Below are positions 1 to 10,258 of a DNA stretch of 64,000 nt, one piece after another. Made by a program: the position numbers and the translations under genes. The DNA is taken from the NCBI RefSeq assembly GCF_052857255.1, contig NC_135498.1:113399223-113463222 (forward strand), in the 5' to 3' direction. Under the pieces are notes generated by a model that saw nothing but the letters and a program-made list of their open reading frames with translations, was not told the DNA's origin and made no database searches. The first letter of the stretch is position 1, and the number at the start of each line of letters is the position of its first letter. The stretch is from Amblyomma americanum (Eukaryota > Arthropoda > Arachnida > Ixodida > Ixodidae).

Positions 1-207
1 CCGCGTATGGCAAAATAAACCGCCGCCATTTTCTGTCTCAAACGTGTTGATACTACTTTTTCCAGTCTCAAAAAATCGTCTCAATCTGCCTGCATAATTA
101 GATGGCCAACGTCACCACTTCTGCGCCATTTACGACGTCAGTCAGTGACGAAAAAAATCAAAATGGCCGCCGACCAATAGGAGAGAGGCAAATGATATAC
201 TTTTTGA

Positions 208-470
208 GACAATTTCGATTGAGACTGAACCGTAATCGCGCCCCTGAACCGCGCCTTAAGGGAAGGGATAAAGGAGGGAGTGAAAGAAGAAAGGAAGAAG
301 AGGTGCCGTAGTGTAGGGCTCCGGAATAATTTCGACCACCTGGGGATCTTTAACGTGCACTGACATCGCATAGCACACGGGCGCCTTAGTGTTTTTCCTC
401 CATAAAAACGCAGCCGCCGGGAACTCCGGATCAGTTGTCGAGCGCCCTAACCACTGAGCCACTGCGGCGG
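208..470 (-). mobile_element. Ruka-type SINE lacking its B box
   Basis: Read on the minus strand this is a near-complete tRNA-derived SINE: A-box-like head at the 470 end, conserved body (GTGCACGTTAAAGATCCCC region), 3' part at about 240. Compared with the other copies, about 20 bp are missing between CAGCCGCC and GGGAACTCCGG, which removes the GGTTCGAACCC B box, so this copy probably cannot be transcribed by Pol III. The 3' end is degenerate. Confidence 0.85.
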
Positions 471-473
471 GGC

Positions 474-645
474 AAAGATCCCCGGGTGGTCGAAATTATT
501 CCGAAGTCCTCCACCACGGCACCTCGTTCTCTATTCTTTCACTCCAACCTTCCTTCCTTCCTTATTTTACGACGCGGTTCCGGTGTCCACAGACATATGT
601 GAGAAAATCACTGCGCCATTTCCTTTCCATAAAAAAGAATTTTCA
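474..645 (+). mobile_element. Ruka-type SINE, 5'-truncated
   Basis: Plus-strand 3' half of the SINE (AAGATCCCC, GTCGAAATTATTCCG, then the TGCGCCATTTCCTTTCC end), placed head to head with the minus-strand copy at 208-470. The tRNA-like head is absent. Confidence 0.8.
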
Positions 646-1040
646 TTTAATATATCCACTATAGCTCTCACGCACGCCACTTCCACCTTGTTATTGCAAT
701 CAAAGCGATGAAAATGAAAATGGTGGTGGCAGTAAAAACGTTACTTTCGTCAAAATTCATACAAAGATACTCTTTCGTAGATCGAATGGGGTCTACGTTG
801 CGCTTTTCTTTCCCTGCTTCACTGCTGGTCGCGTGATGTGGCCAGGAGCCCTTGGCGCTCGGCGACTTCCAAAGCTCGGTCACGGCACAGAATTAGGTCT
901 TCGGTTCGGAGCTGAGCACCGCAATCTGCCACTCTTCGCGGTTCGAGAGCTGCAGGTCCATTGGCGGTGTGTCCCGTGGACATTCATGGAGTATATGAGC
1001 TAAGTCGGCCCTATCTTGACCACATAGCCTAAACTAGGGT
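646..1040. other. No recognised feature
   Basis: I see no supported gene or repeat here; short open frames have no recognisable motif. Confidence 0.5.
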
Positions 1041-1047
1041 GAGAATG

Positions 1048-1359
1048 AAAATGAAAATTGGTTTTCTGGGGAATGGAAATAGCGCAGTATCTGTCTCACA
1101 TATCGGCGGACACCTGAACCGCTCCGTAAGGGACGGCATAAAGGAGGGAGTGAAAGAAGAAAGGAAGAAATAGGTGCCGTAGTGGAGGCCTCCGGAATAA
1201 TTTCGACCACCTGGGATCTTTAACGTGCACTGACATCGCACTGCACTTGGGTGCCTTAGCGTTTTGCCTCCATAAAAACGCAGCCGCCGCGGTCGGGTTC
1301 GAATCCGGGAACTGCGGCTCAGTAGCCGAGCGCCATAACCACTGAGCCACCGCGGCGGG
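1048..1359 (-). mobile_element. Ruka-type SINE, near full length
   Basis: Complete minus-strand copy: head (GGCTCAGTGGTTATGG) at the 1,359 end, B box GGTTCGAATCC, body, and the CCATTTCC..CCAATTTTC end near 1,050. Confidence 0.9.
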
Positions 1360-1494
1360 TTAAAGCGATAGCAGTTTTTGAATCTGCGTGCCATTATTTA
1401 ATCTAAATTCACTGAGAGGAAGAAAATGCAACAAACAATTCATTTCGAGCACGTGGTCTAGTGCGTACCTAAGGGCGATCTTTGGGAGCATCTG

Positions 1495-1800
1495 CTAACG
1501 TTCAGCCATTCTCTCCTAGCCCTCGGCCTTCACAACAGTGCTCATTGAATCACTGAAGCTGACACAGCCGCTCAACACTACCGCCTCTGTCTCTTCGCTT
1601 CTACCAACCCTACCAGAGAGGAATGGGAGGCGGCCCTGCTTGGCTGTTCGGACCTTCAGTCCCAAAAGGCTTTGGTCAAGAGGGCTAAGCTGGCGGCTTC
1701 GACCAATGGGGTCCCGGAATAAGGACTCCACCCATTGCGGGGCTCTTTAAAGAGCCTCACCTGTTTCATTAAATAAAGGCTTTTCACCACCACCACCACC
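1495..1800 (+). mobile_element. LINE 3' end, C-terminal codons plus (ACC)n tail
   Basis: A plus-strand frame ending at the TAA near 1,731 reads REEWEAALLGCSDLQ..KRAKLAAS and stops, a form typical of the C-terminus of I-like tick LINE ORF2 after the zinc knuckle. A short 3' UTR with ATTAAATAAAGG follows, then CACCACCACC. The 5' part is missing and the upstream frame is broken, so it is a dead 3' fragment. Confidence 0.7.
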
Positions 1801-2815
1801 TTCGCTTCTAGGCGACAACTCGCTCACCTCGGCCTTCAATCCTCCAACCACTTCTCTCGCTTCCCAACGCCCTTGCCTCGCTCCTCGCTCTCTTCGCCGG
1901 TCGTCGCTTCCATTCCGGTCCATATGCACCCGTCCTTAATACTAGCCACAGCACGGCCCGTGCTTCCCATCCGCAACATCGTTACTCCTCCTTTGACAAG
2001 TCCACATACGACCTACCCCACCCTTCCCGCCTTCACCTCGGTCGTAGTGGATCGCCACGTTTGCCTACTCACGGCTGCCTCCATTCGCTCCTCGAAACCT
2101 CAAATGGCCGAGGAACTCGTATTAGCCCTAGCCATGACCCTCCCTAGCTCCGCTCCTTGTGACTACGTCTTGCCCGACTCCGCTTCTGCGGTCCGACTCG
2201 CCGCAGACAGCACTGCTGTGCGACTCCTCCGTCACCTCCTTCCTCGAGATTCGCCTCGCAATCCGGTCTGGACGCCGGGTAACATGGCTTTTGAGGGAAA
2301 TCAACAGGCGTAAGCCTGGCGCGCTCCTACCGGGCTGACTTGCCTTCGGCCGCGACCTCTGACCCGGAACTCTGTTTCGACCCCATAACCCCGGTCTTCC
2401 CCGAGACTATAGAGCATAAATTTTCGCTCACAATGCCGATACCCCCTTGCTCATCCTCGCCTCCACCGCGAGGTGCCTACTTCCCTTAACAACTTGAAAC
2501 CGCCACCTACCCTAACCCAACGCGTTACCACCGTCTTTACACTACCTGCTACCGCGACAATTGCCCGCTATGCGGGAAACATGCAACTCTCACACCGTCT
2601 GTGCCCGCCAGGCCATTTGGGCTGCGCCACAACTGCGCGTTCCGAGCGTAGCCGGCTGGGAGCGTGCCCTCCTGTCGCCTGACCTGGTTGATCAGCACCA
2701 GCTGGTCGCCTAGGATTCGGCAGCCACGAGGGCCGTTGGGGCCCTGGACTAAGGGCTCTACTCCCAAACCGAAGTCCTCTACAACCTGTGCAATAAATAT
2801 ATTTTCTACCACCTA
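1801..2815 (+). mobile_element. LINE 3' fragment with RNase H remnant
   Basis: The frame from 1,873 to 2,313 carries an RNase H-like segment: MAEELVLALAM (the AEE..A.ALA helix), then DSASAV, then VWTPGNMAFEGNQQA, the relative of the WTPGH..GNEAA motif of LINE RNase H. Downstream a CPLCGKH zinc-knuckle remnant is seen around 2,560, and the piece ends in CAATAAATATATTTTCTACCACC. Stops and frameshifts disrupt the frame. It lies directly after the (ACC)n tail of the previous LINE piece. Confidence 0.7.
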
Positions 2816-3025
2816 GTTGTACCCGGCCTGGGTACCGCCTCCATTGGCGCCCAGGAGAAGACTGGAGAGGGAGGGCAAGGTTAGAAGGAGCAGGAAGCAG
2901 ATGTAACGTTTATTTCATTGAGGGGCTTCACCGGGCTGCTACAGCAAGCATGCGGGACGGTCCAGTGACATTTGTATCCGATAGTACCTACACAGAAGAG
3001 CGGTACACAACCATTACGAACTAAC

Positions 3026-3305
3026 TGTCTGTCTGTCTGTTGCTGCCAGGAAGAAAGAAAGGAAGGAAAGTGCACAGGCATGCTCCCTGGATGAAGACGA
3101 GCCACAATCGCTACCACGTGCAGATAGAAGGTCAGTTGAAAGATGAGATAGAAAGACAGGATAGTAAAGAAGCAATAAACACAAGGCCGATCCCGGAGGT
3201 AGTGCAATACCGGGCCAACCGGTGGCGGTAGTGAAGCATCCTTCAAACTCTCCGCCACATTTCCAAAAACAAGTACAACTTGGACCCGTAAAAGATACTC
3301 TACGG
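3026..3305 (-). repeat. Unclassified ~300-bp interspersed repeat, copy 1
   Basis: First of two tandem, direct copies (the other is at 3,357-3,640); further copies are at 20,544 and 44,793. The plus strand runs from CTGTCTGTTGCTGCC through AGGAAAGTGCACAGGC and CTACCACGTGCAGATAG to TACGGGGTCC. Orientation is arbitrary. No terminal inverted repeat or tRNA promoter is obvious. A 234-codon minus-strand frame spans both copies, but its content simply repeats with the DNA, so I do not call it a gene. Confidence 0.75.
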
Positions 3306-3356
3306 GGTCCGGACATTCGCTGCGCGCCGACGTGGTAGCTCCAACGTACGTGGTGT

Positions 3357-3640
3357 GTCGGTCTGTCTGCTGTTGCCGGGAGGAAAGAAAAGGAAAGTGC
3401 ACAGGCCTGCTCACTGGCTCAAGACGAGCCACAATCGCTACCACGTGCAGATAGAAGGTCAGTTGAAAGATGAGATAGAAAGACAGGATAGTAAAGAAGG
3501 AATAAACACAAGGCCGATCCCGGAGGTAGTGCAATACCGGGCCAACCGGTGGCGGGAGTGAAGCATCCTTCAAACTCTCCGCCACATTTCCAAAAATAAG
3601 TCCAATTGGACCCCTAGCAGATACTCTACGGGGTCCACGA
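3357..3640 (-). repeat. Unclassified ~300-bp interspersed repeat, copy 2
   Basis: Tandem partner of the 3,026 copy, close to it in sequence and separated by about 50 bp of different DNA. It shares the CTACCACGTGCAGATAG core and the TACGGGGTCC end. Confidence 0.75.
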
Positions 3641-3687
3641 ACTAACTCCGCACATTACCCGTAATATAAACAGTGAAACCGAAAATT

Positions 3688-3927
3688 GGAAATTGGTTTT
3701 TGGGGAAAGGAAACGGCGCACTATCTCTCTCACATATCGGCGGACACCTCAGCCACGCCGTAAGGGAAGGGATAAAGTAGGGGCTAAGAGGAGAAAGGAA
3801 GAAAGAGGTGCCGCAGTTGAGGGCTGTGGAATAATTTCGACCGTGTGGAGATCTTTAACGTGCACTGACATCGTACAGCACACGACACGAGCGCCATTGC
3901 GTTTCGCCTCCATCGAAACGCGGCCAT
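3688..3927 (-). mobile_element. Ruka-type SINE, 5'-truncated
   Basis: Minus-strand copy with intact 3' end (plus-strand TTGGTTTTTGGGGAAAGG) and body. It stops at the GAAACGCGGCC position, so the A/B-box head is missing. Confidence 0.85.
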
Positions 3928-4244
3928 AAAGTGCAGTTCACGCGACTTCGCATTGCTCTAGATCTTTCGAAAATCTCCTTAAAAAGATACTGAGGGCAAA
4001 TTGAAGTTTGCCAGCATCGATTGATTACCTCGACCTAATGTCTCTTTTTTTTATTTAGAGAGAGCACTTATAAGCTATAAAAGGGAAAGGATGTAATGCA
4101 AGTATTGCCTCCACTGGCCGTTCTCGCAACGAACTGCTATGATATGACGTCAATAAAGGTTTTGTGGCGAATCTGCACATGGGCCATGTTGGGGTTAAAC
4201 TGAAAAAGCGATCACGGAATCAGTTTCATTATTGACGTTTAGAC

Positions 4245-4737
4245 TTTAAATCCAGGTGGTGGTGGTAGTGGTTGTTTATTAAAATAATAGTAAAAAGGAA
4301 GGAAAAGATTTTTGCTAGCCGCGGCATCTGCCATCGATACTGAAGCACCTGAGCTGGGGCAGCGGAAATAAAGGATAGCAGGCAGAATAATAATAATAAT
4401 AATAATTGGTTTTGAGGGGAAAGGAAATGGCGCAGTATCTGTCTCATATATCGTTGGACACCTGAACCGCGCCGTAAGGGAAGGGTAAAGGAGGGAGTGA
4501 AAGAAGAAAGGAAGAGAGAGGTGCCGTAGTGGAGGGCTCCGGAATAATTTCGACCACCTGGGGATCTTTAACGTGCACTGACATCGCACAGCACACGGGC
4601 GCCTTAGCGTTTTTCCTCCATAAAAACGCAGCCGCCGCGGTCGGGTTCGAACCCGGGAACTCCGGATCAGTAGTCGAGCGCCCTAACCACTGAGCCACCG
4701 CGGCGAGGCGCAGGCAGAATGGAGAAATGAAATCCAG
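4245..4737 (-). mobile_element. LINE 3' UTR fragment, split by a Ruka insertion
   Basis: 4,245-4,388 and 4,710-4,737 together match the LINE 3' UTR also seen at 6,660-6,860, 12,715-12,900, 18,055-18,262 and 58,934-59,055 (landmarks TTTTTGCTAGCC, CATCGATACTGAAGCACC, GAGAAATGAAAT). On the minus strand it ends in AATAAACAACCACTACCACCACCACC. The Ruka copy at 4,389-4,709 interrupts it. Confidence 0.85.
4389..4709 (-). mobile_element. Ruka-type SINE, full length, with 11-bp TSD
   Basis: Complete minus-strand copy with (ATT)n tail (plus-strand AATAATAATAATAATTGG) and an intact head. It is flanked by the direct repeat GCAGGCAGAAT at 4,378-4,388 and 4,710-4,720. The target lies inside a LINE 3' UTR, so the SINE is younger than that LINE copy. 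Confidence 0.92.
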
Positions 4738-5045
4738 GGGGTGGGAAAATTTTCTCAGCTTTAAATGCGCAGTTTGTTGCCAGCAAAACATCAACATAGT
4801 TGCAAAGAAATTAAAAGTCGTTTTTGCTACGAAGGAATGTTTATGTTCTCTTGAGTGTACCAAGAAGTTCACATATTTGCGAACAAAAATAAAACAGCGT
4901 CTTTCATGTTTAGGGTGCAGTTACTGCTGCAACCTCTGCCTCCCTTTATGTGCTGGCTGCATAGCTTCTGTCATGGGGTTCTATTTGTATTTGTTTACAC
5001 AGGTTGACTTAGCTAACGTCACAAAAGGGTTTCTTCAAATATGAT
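4738..5045. other. Unrecognised sequence with a 105-codon frame
   Basis: A plus-strand Cys-rich frame spans 4,727-5,044, but its start lies in the LINE 3' UTR remnant and I recognise no domain. I treat it as chance coding capacity next to the LINE endonuclease fragment. Confidence 0.3.
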
Positions 5046-5049
5046 AGAG

Positions 5050-5960
5050 TCAGAGGTTTGGGCATGTGTCACGAGTCACGTCGTTTCCTATTCTGGTCGG
5101 ATGAAGGGGATCTGTGAGTCTGGTGAAACACATGTCGGTGATAGCCTCTGCTAATTTCCTGCCTTTACTGTCTTCCTTGTGGTAACCTAATTGATAGCTG
5201 CAGGCGTTAAAGTCCCCAACCACTAGTAACGGTGCCCTACCAGCTATTTGAATGGCCTTGAGAAAGATCTCTGAGAAAGGGGCCTTACGTTTTTGCGGTC
5301 TACTATATATGTTTAAAACAAAGGCTCCTTGCTGTAGACGCTTGTTCGGAAAAATTTGCACGAATGTGTGTTCGATTTCTTTTTGTAATTGTAAATTTAC
5401 GCTGTTGGCCGTACATTCTTTATGTACGAGGATGCAGGTGGATGGACCTACTTGGTGGGTGTTATACGATCTAATTTTGACTTCTGTGCCAGCGTCTTGT
5501 ATTGCAATGACTTCCGGCATCCTTTCTAAGGTTTCCAGATATTGATATACTGTATTTTTTTAAACCCCTGCAATTCCATAGTATAATTTGTAGCCTGTGG
5601 TTATTTCTCGGAGATTTAGTCGACATTTCTGTTAGTTTTCCTCTAGCTTGGTATGCCACTGGCGTACCGTATACGGTACCGGTCTGTCGCTACTCTCATC
5701 CAGCTTCCACTTAATTTTGACCTCCCAGGCACTGAGCTGTGCCTGTATCGGCTCTTTCAGGGCTTTAATCATACCTTCAATCATGTTTCGAAGAAAATTT
5801 ACTACTTTCTGAAGCAGTGTCGCTTCTAGCTCTTTCATTTCTTCTCGCACTATCTCCCTTACGTCCTGCTCCGTTAGGCGTTGATGCGCCCCGTATTGAA
5901 TGTGACTCGCCTTGTTCGATGCAGAAATGAATTATTTTCCTCCTGTAGGTACGCTTCTGC
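5050..5960 (-). mobile_element. LINE fragment: ORF1 end plus endonuclease
   Basis: On the minus strand, 5,850-5,632 encodes a charged helical segment (MREEMKELEATLLQKVVNFL) typical of an ORF1 C-terminus. Next comes LQIILWNCRGLKKY, the start of an AP-endonuclease (EEP) domain, then after a frameshift near 5,520 the segment VIAIQDAG, and LLVVGDFNACSYQLGYH (the GDFNA catalytic loop). The element ends within the endonuclease; reverse transcriptase is missing. It is related to the decayed LINE at 31,480. Confidence 0.8.
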
Positions 5961-6555
5961 AACTGAACATAGGTGGAATCTACAAACCCTCAGCCTAAAT
6001 TTTTTCCTTGCGCTTCACAACGTAGCATTTAATATATAACAGAAAATTGTTCTTTGCCTAATCTTGACAATCTTGACGAAGCACGAAAAATATTCAGGGA
6101 CGCGGTGGCATCCATGTGTGATGGTTCTCTGCGCCAGTTGGACGAGAAGCCGCCGAGTAAAGGTCGTGCTTCTATCGAGAGCACAGCTTCCCACTTTCGG
6201 CTTCCGCACCTGTTTCACCTTTACTGATTTACTGAAATGTTACATTATTAACCGTCTTTAAAAACGCTCCCTCTGCTCATTCAGCCATCTCGTGGGCAAA
6301 GAGTATACAGAGCTTGGTTAATCACTACTGGCGGTATAAATATTCGGATTTATCAATTGCTGTTCATGGATGCCTGCATTATGAATTTCACAGAGGCGAA
6401 CTACAAAAACGCCTGTCTGATATTTCATGTCTATGTACACTGAAGCACCATAGGGGGTTGAAGACAATTTATAGCCCTCTACTATAGTTTCAGATCTCCT
6501 ATGTGCAGTCCCATGTGCAGTTTGTTGACGTTAAAGAGAACCGGACGACAAATTC
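5961..6555. other. No recognised feature
   Basis: AT-rich DNA with no supported gene or repeat. Confidence 0.5.
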
Positions 6556-6558
6556 AAA

Positions 6559-6654
6559 ACTTGATCCGGAGTTCCTGGGTTCGAACCTGACCGCGGCGGC
6601 TGCGTTTTGATGAAGGCGAAACGCTAAGGCGCCCGTCTGCTGTGCGATGTCAGT
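6559..6654 (+). mobile_element. Ruka-type SINE, 5' half of a split copy
   Basis: Starts near TTGATCCGGAGTTCC, carries the GGTTCGAACC B box and GCGCCCGTCTGCTGTGCGATGTCAG, then stops at the LINE insertion. The missing half resumes at 9,109. The head lacks the A-box region. Confidence 0.85.
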
Positions 6655-9097
6655 GTAAGTGGTTTTTTTATTAAAAGAATAACAAAAAGGGAGGAAAAGA
6701 TTTTTGCTAGCCCCGGCAACTGCCATCGATACTGAAGCACCTGAGCTGGGACAGCGGAAATAATGGATAGCAGGCAGAATAGAGAAATGAAATGAAAGAG
6801 GTGAGCGGACAGGAAGAGAGGATAGAGGGAGAAGTAATATGTACAAACTATTTACACAATAAGAAATATGTCCAGGTTGTGCACGTGATTAGTTCATTCT
6901 AAAGGAAATAAAAACACACGCGCACAGCACTGTGTTGGCTACAACTGGAGTGGGCGTCCAGTTATTAATCGTTCAAGGTAAAACTCGCGGAGCGTTCGGT
7001 CAGTGCGTGCAACTACCTGACGGAGAACAGACGGGACGTCAAGCCCGTGTGTTCGAGGAATGCACAGAGGCTCACCAAAGTTCGCTCACGAGTGCGCGCA
7101 CGGCCCTGCGGCCACAATAGCCTCTTGATGGAGTCTGGTAGTATGCCCTGCGCCCTATAGGCCGCGAGCATATCGCGACGAGCATCGGCGAACGCGGCAC
7201 AGTGAAGGAGCAGGTGTTCTAGTGTTTCCACTGCACCGCTTCCGTCACACACATCACTCGTCGCGATTCCGTAACGCACCCATCGTTCCCCGGGCCACAC
7301 GCAGCCAAAGCGCGCGCGAAGGATCATTGCACGTTGTGACCGTGTAAGTGCGTGACAGCCGGTGATACTGTCGATGCGCTCACCTCCTGCGATGCGTTGG
7401 TCGGGGTGCTGCTTTCGGAGATGGTCGTGGATGGCCGCACGCACGTCCTCCAGCGCAAGTGGCAGGTTACTGGCAGGTAGTTGGAGTGCAGCGGTCGCGA
7501 GGTCGTCAGTAGTGACCGGGCACCTACTGTGCACGCACGGCACATCCTCTCTGCGCGAAGCGCTCGATGCGCGAGCGAATTTCTCGCATTAGTGGGGTAC
7601 CGCGGCCGATAGATTGCAGGCGGCTGAGGGCGGCGCGGGAGTCGCACAGCAGAACACTCCTGGGCGGCGGATGGCCGAGGGTGAGCAGCAGGTCCAGCCC
7701 GAGCCGGATCCCCATCAACTCCGCCATGGTGGAGGAGCCCAGGAAGGTTGCGTGTTGCTGGCTGTGCAGTCGTAGGGTGGGGATGGTAGCCGCCGCAGCA
7801 AGGGAGCAGCTGTCGCAGGCCACTGAGCCGTCGGTGTACACGAGGAGATGGTCCTGGAGCTCTTCGTCTATGACAGCTCTGGTCAGCTGCTGCACAGCAC
7901 AGAGGGGTGTGGTCCGCTTTCCCGCAATGCCAACGATCTCTCGCTGTACCTCCGAGACAGCAGGCCAGGGCGCGCAGGAGAAGTAGGGGGGTGAGACTAG
8001 TGTCAATTGCTCATACTCGAGCAGCGCCGCGCCCATTCGTGAGCGCGGGTGCGAGCGCATAAGCTGCAGCAGCGAGCCGCCGTCCGGTGCGCGGTGAAGC
8101 CGGTCGATGTGATTCAGTGCCCTGCGCGCTGCTTGGAGCGCAAGGGGCCACGTTCCTGCCTCGGCCAACGTTGCGGCGCACTGCGAGTTTTTGGGCAGGC
8201 CTAGGCACACGCGCAGGTACTTGCGGTGCTGGAGCTCGAGTTTCTTCCAGCACGGCTTGCGCACCGTGACGAGCGGCAGCGCATAGAGCACCGCCCCCAA
8301 AGCTGCGGCATTGTATAGCCGCAGCGCGGCTTGCTGGGAGATGCCCTGGCCTCGAGCGATGAGCTTGTGCACGGCGGCGGTGATCCTCTTCATCTGCAGA
8401 CGGGCCTTGGTCGCTGCGGGGCGGAAGGAATGGCGCCAGTCGATGTCGAGGCCAAGGTACCGCACCGATTAACGCCAAGGAATCGGAGTCCTGTCCAGTG
8501 AGAGTGGCGCAAGGTGCGCGCGCGAGCGCGACACTCAGGCCATGATCACCGATATGTCCGTTCTCAGCTACAGACCAAGGCCGCGCAAGCTGGCATCGAT
8601 TGCGGTCAGGGCTCCCTGAAGTCACCCCCGCACGCGGAACGCCTCGCTCGGTGGTCCCCGGTACCACAAAGCTATGTCGTCTGCATATATGGGCGTGTAC
8701 ACCTGGTGTCGGCCGCTCGTGGGGAGGGAGGCCGTCACAACCGACATGGCCACATTAAACAGAAATGGTGATACGACAGAGTCCTGCGGCACACCCATGT
8801 CCACCGGGCGAGGCTTGGAGAGCTTACCCCCTACTCCTACGCGCATGGTACGCCCGCTCAGGAAGCCATGAACGTATCGCAAAAGGCGCCCGCTCACACC
8901 GGCCCCCCCAAACACCGCGAGAATTTGGTGCGCGGTGAACGTTGTCAAAAGCACCCGAGACGTCCAGTAGTAGCAGCAGCGCAACATGGCCTGCCGCCCT
9001 GACATGCTCCTGCGCTGTAATAACGTCCGATATAGAATCAGCCGTGCACCGCGTCCCACGGAAACCCGTCTGCCGCTCGTCGAACAAATCAGCCTCC
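6655..9097 (-). mobile_element. 5'-truncated I-like LINE with RT, RNase H and zinc knuckle
   Basis: Reading from 9,097 down: reverse transcriptase with LLLLDVSGAFDN, GVPQDSVVSPFLFNVAM and the catalytic YADDIALW (about 8,640-9,087); a frameshift between about 8,622 and 8,465; RT thumb; RNase H with LVYTDGS, TMAELMGIRLGLDLL and LLCDSRAAL (about 7,600-7,850); a second frameshift near 7,530; then ETLEHLLLHC, a knuckle that has lost one Cys. The ORF ends LEHTGLTSRLFSVR at about 7,013. The 3' UTR continues to 6,655 and ends AATAAAAAAACCACTTAC. It is flanked by the 11-bp direct repeat GCGATGTCAGT at 6,644-6,654 and 9,098-9,108. Confidence 0.9.
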
Positions 9098-9108
9098 GCG
9101 ATGTCAGT

Positions 9109-9278
9109 CGACGTTAAAGGATCATAGGTGGTCGAATTTATCGGACCTCCACAACGGCGTAACTTTATTTCTTTCTTCTTTTCCTCCCCCCTTTATCCCT
9201 TTCCTTCCGGCGTGGTCCGCGTGTTCACCGATATATGTGAGACAGTTACTACTTCATTTCCTTTCCTCTCAAATAATA
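9109..9278 (+). mobile_element. Ruka-type SINE, 3' half of the split copy
   Basis: Continues the copy begun at 6,559 after the LINE. It carries the variant GTCGAATTTATCG..CCTCCACAACGGC, shared only with the copy at 20,067, so the two belong to the same subtype and mark the left edge of the A/B duplication. Confidence 0.85.
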
Positions 9279-9283
9279 ATTAT

Positions 9284-9487
9284 AATTGGTTTTTGGGGAA
9301 AGGAAAATGGCTCAGTATCTGACCCATATATCGGCGGACACCCGAACCGGACACCCGTAGGGGAAGAGATAAGAGGGAGTGAAATGAGAAAGCAAGAAAG
9401 AGGTGCCGTAGTGGAGGGCGCCAGAATAATTTCGTCCACCTGGGGATCTTTAACGTCAATTGCCATCGCAGAGCACACGGGCGCCTT
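9284..9487 (-). mobile_element. Ruka-type SINE, 5'-truncated
   Basis: Minus-strand copy forming an inverted pair with 9,109-9,278. The 3' end TTGGTTTTTGGGGAAAGG is clear and the copy stops after GCACACGGGCGCC. The paralog at 20,378 is interrupted by a 300-bp repeat, while this one is not. Confidence 0.85.
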
Positions 9488-9637
9488 GTTGCGTTCCTTA
9501 AAGATCCCCCCCCAAAAACCAATTAATATTATTATTAAAGATCCCCAGTCGGTCGCAAGTAATCAGGAGTCCTCCATTTCCTTTCCCCAGAAACCAATCA
9601 TTACTATTATTGTCAATTTTCATTTTCAAACGCAAAA

Positions 9638-9820
9638 GGTGCCTGTATACTCTCCGATGTCTGTGCAAGTTAAAGATTGCCAGGTGGTCGAAATTATTCC
9701 GCAGTCTCCACTGCGGCACCTCTTTCTTCTCTCACTGCCAACTTTATCCCCTTACGGTGCGGTTCAGGTGTGCACCGAGATGTGAGACCGATATTGCGCC
9801 ATTTCTTTTCCTTAAAAACC
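9638..9820 (+). mobile_element. Ruka-type SINE, head missing
   Basis: Plus-strand body and 3' end (CAGGTGGTCGAAATTATTCCG through TGCGCCATTTCTTTTCC) without the tRNA-like head. The paralogous copy is at 20,998-21,180. Confidence 0.8.
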
Positions 9821-9871
9821 TTTTTTTTCATCGGGGGGGGGGGAGGGGGGGTGGTGAGTCGGCCGCAGATG

Positions 9872-10258
9872 CGCGCGAGACCTTTCGTACGTCTCGCGCT
9901 GCGGGCTGGCAGCAAAAACGCCCATGGCACCGGCAACGAACGGATCTCGTGACGGCAAGAGCCCCTGGCGTTTAGTATTCAGTTCCCAGTTGAACTTCAA
10001 GTGTGCCACAAGGCACAGAGTGATGCTGGTGCACAACAGCGATTCGGTTGTGTTGAGCCGCGTCCTCAAGGCTGCAGACATCGTGAGGAGCTACCTCCGC
10101 TGCATCACGGCGAGTTCCTGGAACATTGCGGGTATCAGGAGTGTCTCAAGGTTCGTGCACCCGGCTCAGCGCCCGAGCTTCCAGCGCCTGAATCCCCCAA
10201 GAGGACGCACGGTGGCGGCGTCCCTTACGCAGAAGGGGGAGCAGGAGCGGACGCAGGC
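9872..10258 (-). pseudogene. Uncharacterised protein-like module, copy A
   Basis: On the minus strand the first frame reads KGRRHRASSWGIQALEARAL (in 10,258-10,156), a second frame carries QELAVMQRR, and from 10,081 an open frame starts MSAALRTRL and continues HLKFNWELNTKRQGLLPS. Relatives are at 21,230, 34,380 (minus) and 47,660 (plus), where GIQALEARA or DIQALEARAL and the P(K)(R)(Q)ELL(P) region recur. All copies carry at least one stop or shift. No domain is recognised; a decayed gene or an element-borne ORF are both possible. The plus strand is also open, so strand choice is inference from the cross-copy frame. Confidence 0.45.

Noticed and set aside
2881..3585. 234-codon minus-strand gene
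   Set aside because: Two tandem copies of a DNA repeat; no domain and no conserved start.
8011..8667. 218-codon minus-strand frame
   Set aside because: Shadow of the LINE RT/RNase H region in another frame; low-complexity Ala/Arg composition.
9832..9853. G-quadruplex regulatory element
   Set aside because: Poly-G run with one interruption, also seen at 13,682, 17,257 and 17,458; likely slippage-prone simple sequence, not conserved in copy B.
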